Positions 17,521 through 24,984 of a stretch of 49,530 bases of DNA are shown here, piece by piece. The translations under genes and the position numbers were made by a program. This DNA comes from Candidatus Krumholzibacteriia bacterium (GTDB lineage Bacteria > Krumholzibacteriota > Krumholzibacteriia > LZORAL124-64-63), in the NCBI GenBank assembly GCA_016744705.1, contig JADGDU010000031.1, positions 783-50,312 of the forward strand. The letters are read 5' to 3'. The notes beneath the pieces were generated by a model that was not told the DNA's origin, did no database searches, and saw only the letters and a list, made by a program, of their open reading frames with translations. Within the stretch, counting starts at the first letter, position 1, and every line of letters begins with the position of its first letter.

Positions 17521-18372
17521 CTAATCAGCCGTGGGTTCTACCAATCTGATACCGTCAGGATCAATCTGGACCAGACGTTGCTTGTAAAGAGAGCCTAGAG
17601 CTTTTTTATAATTCTTCTTACTCACCCCAAAAGTATCATGAATTTTTTCTGGTGAGGTTTTAGCAGTGATGGGCAGGAATCCACCCTTTTTTGCCAACAG
17701 AGTTAGAATGGATTGGGCAATGCCGTCAACCTTTTCATATCCAGGTGCCGTGAGGGATAAATCGATTTTGCCATCTTCACGGCGTTTCTGGATAAAACCA
17801 TTGAGCTTCTGGCCAACCTTCAATTTCTGGAAAACTTCATTCTGATAGAGAAAGCCCCAATGAGATTTATTGATGATGGCCTTATAACCAAGCTCTGTTT
17901 CCTTAGTGATGATGAGATTGACTTCCTGGCCAAATTCATAATCTCCTGGGCCGTCGTCCAGAAATTTGTCCAACCGGGAGGAGGCCACAATGCGCCCTGA
18001 GGCTTCATGCAGAAAAACATGCACCACATAGGAACGGTCTGGCTTCATCCGAATTTTCTGTTCAGCAAAAGGTACAAACAGATCTTTTTGCAAACCCCAA
18101 TCCAGAAAGGCCCCAACCTTCTCAATGGAAGCCACTCGCAGCAGGGCAAAGTCACCAATGAGGGCATAGGGTTTGTGGATGGTGGCGATGATGCGGTCTT
18201 CAGAATCGAAATAAATAAAGACATTGAGTCGCTCGTCTAATTCGCACGATTTGGGCGCCGAGCTGAAGGGCAGAAGGATTTCATCCCAATCGTCATCTTC
18301 ACTATCCAGATAGTAACCAAAATCGACTTCTTTAATAACCTGCAGATTGTTGATCTGTCCGATTTTTATCAT
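17521..18372 (-). CDS. cvfB: CvfB-family S1 RNA-binding protein
   Basis: A 283-residue protein with the CvfB/YitL layout: tandem S1-like OB folds in the first 220 residues and a C-terminal winged helix (about 225-280). The S1-like segments include V-G-A-F-L-D-W-G-L-x-K-D-L-F-V-P and the R-R-E-D-G-K-I-D-L-S-L motif. The winged helix has I-H-D-T-F-G-V-S-K-K-N-Y-K-K-A-L-G-S-L-Y-K, the usual family ending. Members bind RNA and affect virulence or translation-related regulation in Firmicutes. The precise role here is unknown. It stands alone on its strand, with gaps of about 110-150 nt on both sides. Confidence 0.9.
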   Translation of the reverse strand: MIKIGQINNLQVIKEVDFGYYLDSEDDDWDEILLPFSSAPKSCELDERLNVFIYFDSEDRIIATIHKPYALIGDFALLRVASIEKVGAFLDWGLQKDLFVPFAEQKIRMKPDRSYVVHVFLHEASGRIVASSRLDKFLDDGPGDYEFGQEVNLIITKETELGYKAIINKSHWGFLYQNEVFQKLKVGQKLNGFIQKRREDGKIDLSLTAPGYEKVDGIAQSILTLLAKKGGFLPITAKTSPEKIHDTFGVSKKNYKKALGSLYKQRLVQIDPDGIRLVEPTAD

Positions 18373-18485
18373 GGGAGCAAGGATCTTTCATTGGATGGAA
18401 TCTGGAAAGCCGACTTGGGGGTTTTGATTTCCTTAAGAATATAACATAACAGGAGGGTCATGAAATATCTTTGCTGAAATCTGAA

Positions 18486-19178
18486 TCAGTATAGCCCTGT
18501 ACCACAACCCAACATTTCTTTACCATCCAGCACCAGCTTTACCGAGACGGCCATGGGTTCCCCACTCATGGAGTCGGTGCACCGTCCTTTGATAATTTCA
18601 ATGTTCAGTTTTTGACCGTTGGGATGGGAAAAAAAATAAGAACCGTATGGGGTTTCAGGGTTCAGGGATTCTTTGTCCAGGCCTGAGAACTCCAACTTCT
18701 TTTGTCCCAACTCCGTCAGCAGAACGACTCTCTCCTGACCCATGATTAAGTTCCATGATGGTTCGTTGCCCACGGCCCAGAAATTGGTGCCGTTGAGCCA
18801 AGCTTGGGCGAGTATGGGCTGCAAGGGCGAGGCCTGGCAAGGGCCAACCCTTTGGCCATCAACCTCCATCAAAACTTCTTCGCCATTGATCCAAATCATG
18901 ATGCGCTCACCAGCAAATTTGGCTCCTGAGGCTGCTGGTTGAGAATCCAGAATGAGAGTCTCGTCATGGGTGAAGAGCACGGCTTGATGACTGGATTCGA
19001 GAAAGTGCACCATGTACCGGGCCGCCAGGGGGCCGTCAAACGAAAAGACATGGAAGGTCTCTCTAACCTCGTTTGTGGTGGTCTGGTCTTCCTGGGGTTT
19101 TTCATCCTTTTTTCCGCACCCTGTGGCCAGAATTAAGATGGCCAGGGTTGCCAGTGTCATCAGTTGCAAAATCCGCAT
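18486..19178 (-). CDS. Lipoprotein with MliC-like and COG3650-like domains
   Basis: A 230-residue predicted lipoprotein. The lipobox L-A-T-G-C is at about residues 17-21, followed by a charged linker. Residues about 40-110 resemble the MliC fold of membrane-bound C-type lysozyme inhibitors, including the conserved Q-P-A-A-S-G-A-K-F and the W-x-x-G-E-E-V-L strand. The C-terminal half has F-W-A-V-G-N-E-P-S-W-N-L and C-T-D-S-M-S-G-E-P, motifs of COG3650 envelope proteins that sometimes accompany MliC. A role in protecting peptidoglycan from host or competitor lysozyme is inferred from the family. The start at 19178 is supported by GGAG 7 nt upstream. A longer reading to 19226 would hide the signal sequence. 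Confidence 0.75.
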   Translation of the reverse strand: MRILQLMTLATLAILILATGCGKKDEKPQEDQTTTNEVRETFHVFSFDGPLAARYMVHFLESSHQAVLFTHDETLILDSQPAASGAKFAGERIMIWINGEEVLMEVDGQRVGPCQASPLQPILAQAWLNGTNFWAVGNEPSWNLIMGQERVVLLTELGQKKLEFSGLDKESLNPETPYGSYFFSHPNGQKLNIEIIKGRCTDSMSGEPMAVSVKLVLDGKEMLGCGTGLY

Positions 19179-19337
19179 GGATATTCTCCGGGGTTGGGTG
19201 TTGTTGGGACATTCTCCCACCAGCACCCCTTTCTGTAAATGAATTGATTCATCCCGGACCGCCCTTTGCTGGTTTCATACCAGAAGCACCAAATCGTGGA
19301 ATTTCATTGGGTTACGCAATAATTGGCGGGTCGGATC

Positions 19338-20804
19338 ATGCATAATGCAACATCAGGGAAGTTTCAGAGTTGGACATTGGGGATGCTTTTGGCCGGCATT
19401 TTGTTAATGACCATCCCTTTCCCGGTTACAGCCCAAACCGTCCTGACACCTGCTGACACTCTGGATTACAGTGTCAAAAAAGGCGATACCCTGATCAAAA
19501 TCTGCAGCCGGTTTCGGCAACAGACCAATCATTATGCATTGGACGGTTTGCTGGCGGATATCCGGAAGACCAACCAACTGAAATCTAACCTGCTGCTTAT
19601 TGGACAAAAGTTACGCATTCCCGTGTTGCCGGTGTTGGAGTGCCCCGTGACCACTACTCAGGTGGCCGCCGGTGAGGAGATGCGGGGCATCTATTTGACG
19701 GGCCCCGCTTGTGGCGTTTCGTCCGTGTTGCGCCGGGTGGATCATTTTGTCGAAGCCGGTGGTAACGCTGTAGTTTTTGATGCTAAGGATATTGATGGTG
19801 GTGTGTCTTTCGCCAGCAAACACGAATTAGCCAAATGGGGCAAAGGGCGCAACTTGCCAGTGATATCATCTTTGGATGATATGATGTCCCGCTTTGATCG
19901 TCGGGATTTGTATGTGGTGGCCCGAGTGGCACTTTTTCTGGATGGTGAACTGGGTCGCCAGCGCCCGGATTTGGCCCTGAAAGATTCTGAAGGCAACCCT
20001 TGGCAGGAACGCGGTTGTTACTGGATGGACCCGGCCCAACCGGAAGTGCGCCAATACAATTTGGCCTTGGCTTTGGAGCTGGCCAGGGCTGGGGTCGACG
20101 AGATCCAATTCGACTATGTGCGATTTCCCACCAACGGATGGAAAGAGGATTGGGCTGACTCCATGACCACAGACGTGGAAAAGGTGGCTCTGGGTCGCCG
20201 CGCGGTGATCAATTCCTTTTTGGCCGAGGCTCATGACGTTTTGGCCGCCGAGGATGTGCTGGTCTCTGCCGATCTTTACGGCATCATGGCCTGGGGGCGT
20301 ATGGAGGACTTAGCTTTGACCGGCCAGCATGTACCGTCTTTTGCTAAGTATGTGGATATCATTTGTCCCATGATTTATCCCTCTCATTTTGCTCCAGGTT
20401 TTGAAGGCCGGAAACGCCCCGGCGACGACCCCAAATATTTTATTGGTGAAGGCACTCGTCGTTTTGTCGCTCTGGCTGATGGCCAAGCGAAGATTCGACC
20501 TTGGTTGCAGGCTTTTCCCTATCGGGTCAGCCAATATGATGGACAGTATATCAAGGACCAGATTGAAGCTGGTCGCTTGGCTGGTGGCAGTGGCTGGTGT
20601 TTGTGGAACCCGGCTTGCCGGTACAGTGTGGCGTTGAGAGTTTTGCCGGAAATGTGCCATCCTCAGGCAGTTGATCCGTTGCAGGGCCTGAGCGCGGTGC
20701 TGGTTGCAGAAAAAACTGCAAGCAAAGCAGCAATTTCAACTCCTTTAACTCTTTTAGGGACAATGGCTTCACCCCAGGTGGCTACAAAAGAAAATATCGA
20801 ATGA
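19338..20804 (+). CDS. Exported LysM plus DUF4015 (putative glycoside hydrolase) protein
   Basis: A 488-residue secreted protein. The signal peptide is followed by a LysM domain (about residues 43-95) with Y-S-V-K-K-G-D-T-L-I-K-I-C and a closing I-G-Q-K-L-R-I-P. It binds glycan such as peptidoglycan. The main domain (about 110-440) is DUF4015, a TIM-barrel family related to glycoside hydrolases. It starts M-R-G-I-Y-L-T and has N-A-V-V-F-D-A-K-D, D-E-I-Q-F-D-Y-V-R-F-P and I-C-P-M-I-Y-P-S-H-F, the hallmark blocks. It is probably a cell-wall glycan-active enzyme. The ATG at 19338 is used, and a TTG at 19323 is a less likely start. It is divergent from the MliC-like lipoprotein gene, which is also envelope-related. 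Confidence 0.88.
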   Translation: MHNATSGKFQSWTLGMLLAGILLMTIPFPVTAQTVLTPADTLDYSVKKGDTLIKICSRFRQQTNHYALDGLLADIRKTNQLKSNLLLIGQKLRIPVLPVLECPVTTTQVAAGEEMRGIYLTGPACGVSSVLRRVDHFVEAGGNAVVFDAKDIDGGVSFASKHELAKWGKGRNLPVISSLDDMMSRFDRRDLYVVARVALFLDGELGRQRPDLALKDSEGNPWQERGCYWMDPAQPEVRQYNLALALELARAGVDEIQFDYVRFPTNGWKEDWADSMTTDVEKVALGRRAVINSFLAEAHDVLAAEDVLVSADLYGIMAWGRMEDLALTGQHVPSFAKYVDIICPMIYPSHFAPGFEGRKRPGDDPKYFIGEGTRRFVALADGQAKIRPWLQAFPYRVSQYDGQYIKDQIEAGRLAGGSGWCLWNPACRYSVALRVLPEMCHPQAVDPLQGLSAVLVAEKTASKAAISTPLTLLGTMASPQVATKENIE

Positions 20805-20884
20805 TTTTCCCATGGCATCTGTCTTATGTGGCGATTAGATTTGTTTGAAAATACCAAACGGGTTTTCCGCCAAAGGACTATGCC

Positions 20885-22093
20885 ATGCCTTTCAGCAAGA
20901 TTGCCGAATCCATAGGTGCTTCCGCCACCCTGAAGCTCAACGCCGAAGCCGGTCGTATGAGAGCCGCCGGTCAACCTGTCATCCACCTTGGTGGAGGTGA
21001 GCCCAAAAGCAAGGCTCCCGACTCAGCAGTGGAAGCTGGAGTCGAAATGCTCCGCAGCGGCGAAATCCGGTACACTCCTGCGTCTGGCACACCTGCCATG
21101 AAAGACGCCATCATCGATTACACTGAAAAGCACTATGGTCGCCGGGTGGACCGGACCAACGTGATGGCTTCGGCCGGGGTCAAGCAGGCCCTGATGGTGG
21201 CTTTGATTGCTCTGGTTGATCCCGGTGATGAAGTGGTTTATCCCGTTCCCTACTGGGTTAGTTATCCCGAAATGGTGCGCCTGACTGGTGGTGTTCCTGT
21301 AGCGGTTCGTCCGGCCGATGGATCGTTCCAGCCCACGGTTGAAGAGATGATTGCCGCCATCGGCCCTCGCACCAAAGTGCTGCTGCTCAACAGCCCCAAC
21401 AATCCCAGTGGAAAAGTTTTTGATCGCCCCTTCCTTGAGGGCATCATCACACACTGCCAAAAAATGGGCGTTGTCATTCTGATGGACGACATCTACCACC
21501 GGTTGGTCTTTGATGGCCGCCAGCCTGTGGCCTGTTACGATTGCACTGATGTTTCCGTGGATGAATCCTGCCTTGTGGTGCTCAATGGCGTGTCCAAACA
21601 GTATGCCATGACGGGCTTTCGTATTGGATGGGCCGTGGGGCCTCGGGATTTGATTAAGGTCATGAGTAACATTCAGTCACATCAATCGGGCAATCCCTGC
21701 AGCTTATCCCAGCATGCGGCTGTTGCGGCTATCCACGGGGCCCAAGGTTCCGTGAGCCAATTGCGCGGCGAGTTGGAAAAGAACCGGGATGAACTTGTTC
21801 GCCTGATCCGGGAAATTCCCGGTTTGAAAGTGGATAATCCCGAAGGAACATTCTACTGCTTCTGCGACTTCAGCGTTTTTGATGCAGATTCCACCCGTCT
21901 GGCTGCTTATCTGCTGGAGAAAGTCCAGGTGGTGACGGTGCCGGGTATTGAATTTGGCCTGGAGGGTTTCCTGCGCTTGAGTTATTGCGGGGACATTAAA
22001 GATGTGGTGGAAGGATTGCGCCGCATAAAATGGATTCTGGATGCTGATGGCACTCCCGAATTGCAGGCCGGCGATACGGTCTTTACCCGGTGA
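20885..22093 (+). CDS. Class I/II pyridoxal-phosphate aminotransferase (aspartate aminotransferase type)
   Basis: A 402-residue fold-type I aminotransferase. The Schiff-base lysine is Lys238 in N-G-V-S-K-Q-Y-A-M-T-G-F-R-I-G-W. The substrate and cofactor loops Y-T-P-A-S-G, N-S-P-N-N-P-S-G and D-D-I-Y-H-R-L are present. The family converts amino acids such as aspartate to oxo acids, and this one is closest in motif to thermophile-type AspC. Exact substrate use cannot be read off. AAAGGA is 7 nt upstream of the ATG. The stop overlaps the next gene's GTG start as GTGA, so the two are coupled. Confidence 0.9.
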   Translation: MPFSKIAESIGASATLKLNAEAGRMRAAGQPVIHLGGGEPKSKAPDSAVEAGVEMLRSGEIRYTPASGTPAMKDAIIDYTEKHYGRRVDRTNVMASAGVKQALMVALIALVDPGDEVVYPVPYWVSYPEMVRLTGGVPVAVRPADGSFQPTVEEMIAAIGPRTKVLLLNSPNNPSGKVFDRPFLEGIITHCQKMGVVILMDDIYHRLVFDGRQPVACYDCTDVSVDESCLVVLNGVSKQYAMTGFRIGWAVGPRDLIKVMSNIQSHQSGNPCSLSQHAAVAAIHGAQGSVSQLRGELEKNRDELVRLIREIPGLKVDNPEGTFYCFCDFSVFDADSTRLAAYLLEKVQVVTVPGIEFGLEGFLRLSYCGDIKDVVEGLRRIKWILDADGTPELQAGDTVFTR

Positions 22094-22656
22094 GTGGTTC
22101 TCCGGTGGAGCCCGCTTTTGAAATTTCGGATGATATCCTGGCCCAGGTGATGCGCCTTCAGGCCGAAGTCAGCCGCCAGGCTGAATCGCTGGCCGAAGGC
22201 TTGGGCAGTCTGCTGGTTTGCCGCCGTGGGTGCCACGATTGCTGCCAGGATAATCTGTCCGTATTTCCCGTGGAAGCCGAAGTCATTCTGCGACACTGCG
22301 AACCCCTGCTCACATTTGACAAGCCCCATGCTCCTGGCAAGTGTGCTTTTCTAGATGGAGACGGCGCTTGCCGGATTTACCCCTGGCGTCCCTATGTCTG
22401 CCGAACCCAGGGTTTACCTTTGCGGTGGTTGGCAGACGATGAAAAAGAGCAACGGGGTATTTGTGCCTTGAATGCTGATGAGTTTTCCCGCCAAAGCACT
22501 GAGTTGGAAGCTCTGCCCGCCGCTAAGTGCTGGACCATTGGCGAAGTAGAGAGCCAGCTGGCCGGTCTTCAGGTACGGGCATTGGGCTCCTTTCAGGAAA
22601 CTTTGCCTCGTATCAATCTTCGCCATTTGTTTCGATTGCCTTCCATTCGGCTCTGA
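22090..22656 (+). CDS. YkgJ-family cysteine-cluster protein
   Basis: A 188-residue protein with a conserved cysteine cluster: C-R-R-G-C-H-D-C-C near residue 44, then C-A-F-L-D-G-D-G-A-C-R-I-Y-P-W-R-P-Y-V-C-R near residue 90, with a later Cys. The G-x-C-x-I-Y-x-x-R-P-x-x-C-R block defines the YkgJ (CxxCxxCC) zinc/iron-chelating family. The molecular role is not known. The GTG start at 22090 overlaps the aminotransferase stop. The only visible partner is that aminotransferase. Confidence 0.82.
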   Translation: MSGSPVEPAFEISDDILAQVMRLQAEVSRQAESLAEGLGSLLVCRRGCHDCCQDNLSVFPVEAEVILRHCEPLLTFDKPHAPGKCAFLDGDGACRIYPWRPYVCRTQGLPLRWLADDEKEQRGICALNADEFSRQSTELEALPAAKCWTIGEVESQLAGLQVRALGSFQETLPRINLRHLFRLPSIRL

Positions 22657-22691
22657 TCTTTCCTGTCTTGTTGTGCCCCTCAAGTGTGAAA

Positions 22692-22710
22692 CAGGCGTTC
22701 TCAACGCCTG
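22692..22710 (+). other. Hairpin after the YkgJ gene
   Basis: A perfect 8-bp stem (22692-22699 with 22703-22710) has a 3-nt loop, 36 nt after the stop codon. No T-run follows, so its use as a terminator is doubtful. Confidence 0.3.
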
Positions 22711-22927
22711 AGGCATCTCATTGCCCGTAGCTCGGCATATTAACAGGATGTTAGTTGCATAAATTCAATACCCTAGAAAAAAGATTGTCTTTGATCTTGC
22801 TGATCGATTGACTATTTTCGTGACAATTACATGACTTCCTGTCAAAGTATGGTTTCCGCATTGGTTGGACTCGTTTTTTGGTGGTCGCCGGGCATCTGGG
22901 GATCACATTGAGAAAGGTACCTGGGAT

Positions 22928-24835
22928 ATGTTTCACCGGTTGATGCTCCCAATGGTTTTGATTCTGCTTCTGGCGCCTGCCATGACCTTGGCTCTCGACT
23001 ATCCGGACCAAATTTGTTCGGACTGTCACTCCAACACTGGCGGTGAGCCCACCGAGGTGGATCATACTCATTTGAGCGGCAGTGCCCATGAGGACCTCAA
23101 CTGTACCGAATGCCATAGCGACATCCACCAACTGCCCCACCGGGATGATTTGGCCCCTGTCGATTGTGGTATCTGCCATGAAGACGTGGCCGAAGAATAC
23201 GTACAACACGGCCGGGGATTCATTGGTGTCAGTGATGCTGTACCCACTTGTAAACAGTGCCACGGCTCGCACCAAATTCTTCCTCCGGATGAAATTGCCT
23301 CCACGGTGCACTCGTCCAATTTGCCCAATACCTGTGGCAACTGTCATGAGGACCAGGAATTCATCAAAGCCAACAACATCAAATTCAAGCATCCCATTGA
23401 AGTTTATCTTAAAGGTGTGCATGGCAAGGCCACAGCCGGCGGTAAAGATACCGCAGCTTCCTGTAACGATTGCCACTCCACCAGTGGCAGCGCGCACCGC
23501 ATTCTGCCCCCCGGCAACCTTGATTCCACCATCAATTATTTCAACATCTCCAAAACCTGCGGCTCCTGTCACAGCACTATTCAAGCTGAGTTCGATGAAG
23601 GAATTCATGGCGAATTGGTGGCCCGTGGCGAAGTTGATGCCCCCACTTGTACCCAATGCCATGGGGAACATGGAATTTTGGCCACCGATGACCCTCGTTC
23701 GCCGGTCAGTCCTTTCCGGGTTGCTGAAGCCACTTGCACTCCCTGCCACGACTCGGCCAAGTTGAACGAAAAATACGACCTGCCTTCGGGCCGTCTGCAA
23801 AGTTACGTGGACTCCTATCACGGATTAAAAAGTCGTGCGGGTGATAAGACGGTGGCCAACTGTTCTTCTTGCCATATGGCTCACCTCGTCTTGGCTGCCG
23901 ACAATCCCAAGTCTTCAGTTAATACTGCTAATTTGGCAGCCACATGTGGCTCTTGCCACCCGGGAATGTCCGCCGAAAAAGCCTCTGAAACGAAAATCCA
24001 CGCCTTGGCAGGAAGCACCCATACTGGTTGGGCTTATTGGGTGAAAATCATCTACCAGATCCTGATCTTCTGTGTCATCGGTGGCATGGCTGGGTACTGT
24101 CTGTTGGATTATTTGCGGCAAGTGCGCAACATGATGCGCAAAGAACAGGTGCGGCGCATGGAGGCCGATGAGGTGGTCCAGCACACTGTTCTGGCCATCA
24201 GCTTCTCGGTGCTCGTCGTCACTGGTTTCAGTCTCCGGTATTATGATGCCTGGTGGGCAAACCTCCTGTTTGGGCGTGAAGGTGGAGCCGCTGTACGTGG
24301 GCTCATCCACCGTGGCGCCGCCATCGTCATGACTCTGGGCGCCATCTGGCACCTCTTCTACCTCTTCACCATCAAGGGCCGCATGTTTATCAAGGACATG
24401 TCCCTGAGCATGCTGGATGCCAAGCAGTTCTATGGCATGATGCTGTACAATCTGGGACGCAGTGATCGTCATCCCCAGATGCGCCGGTTCTCTTTTGTGG
24501 AGAAGGCTGAATACTGGGCCCTCATTTGGGGAACCATCGTCATGGCCATCACTGGTCTGGCCATGTGGTTCGAATCTTCCCTGGTGCAACATCTGGGCAA
24601 AGGTGTCCTGGAAGTCTTCCTGGTCATTCACTATTACGAGGCATGGTTGGCCTTCCTGGCTATCCTGGTGTGGCATATGTACGGTGTGATTTTCAATCCC
24701 CACCTGTATCCCATGAACCCCTCGTGGTTGAATGGAAAAATGCCCAAGGATATGTTTGAAGTGGAGCATCCCGCTGCTAAATCTGTGGGTAATGTGGATA
24801 AAGCCAAACGCATGGGGCTGGAACGAGACATCTAA
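22928..24835 (+). CDS. Undecahaem cytochrome c fused to a membrane cytochrome b domain
   Basis: A 635-residue exported electron-transfer protein. The signal peptide (about residues 1-22) is followed by 11 CXXCH haem-binding motifs between residues 30 and 344. The C-terminal part (about 373-600) has five membrane helices with paired histidines in helices 3 and 5 and one at the start of helix 2. This is the pattern of the di-haem cytochrome b subunits of thiosulfate reductase and formate dehydrogenase. Quinol oxidation in the membrane could thus feed electrons to the multihaem periplasmic domain in one polypeptide. No catalytic partner subunit is next to it. The ATG at 22928 is chosen for the signal peptide. 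A strong terminator follows. Confidence 0.9.
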   Translation: MFHRLMLPMVLILLLAPAMTLALDYPDQICSDCHSNTGGEPTEVDHTHLSGSAHEDLNCTECHSDIHQLPHRDDLAPVDCGICHEDVAEEYVQHGRGFIGVSDAVPTCKQCHGSHQILPPDEIASTVHSSNLPNTCGNCHEDQEFIKANNIKFKHPIEVYLKGVHGKATAGGKDTAASCNDCHSTSGSAHRILPPGNLDSTINYFNISKTCGSCHSTIQAEFDEGIHGELVARGEVDAPTCTQCHGEHGILATDDPRSPVSPFRVAEATCTPCHDSAKLNEKYDLPSGRLQSYVDSYHGLKSRAGDKTVANCSSCHMAHLVLAADNPKSSVNTANLAATCGSCHPGMSAEKASETKIHALAGSTHTGWAYWVKIIYQILIFCVIGGMAGYCLLDYLRQVRNMMRKEQVRRMEADEVVQHTVLAISFSVLVVTGFSLRYYDAWWANLLFGREGGAAVRGLIHRGAAIVMTLGAIWHLFYLFTIKGRMFIKDMSLSMLDAKQFYGMMLYNLGRSDRHPQMRRFSFVEKAEYWALIWGTIVMAITGLAMWFESSLVQHLGKGVLEVFLVIHYYEAWLAFLAILVWHMYGVIFNPHLYPMNPSWLNGKMPKDMFEVEHPAAKSVGNVDKAKRMGLERDI

Positions 24836-24855
24836 AGTTTCCTGCCTCAACGAAT

Positions 24856-24893
24856 AAGAGCCCGCCCCAATTGAAGGGGCGGGCTCTTTTTTT
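24856..24893 (+). terminator. Strong intrinsic terminator of the cytochrome gene
   Basis: A 13-bp stem (24856-24868 with 24876-24888), G/C-rich and perfect, has a 7-nt loop and a run of seven T. Confidence 0.95.
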
Positions 24894-24984
24894 GATCTGC
24901 CTGAGACAGGAAAACAGTCAATTTTTCCGGTCATCTACCGATACATAAGATAAGAAAAAATATCTTTGGAATTGGGAGTCGATC

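Noticed and set aside
22751..23821. Minus-strand open frame of 356 codons over the multihaem cytochrome gene
   Set aside because: It is the mirror of a gene with 11 CXXCH motifs, and the product is implausible.
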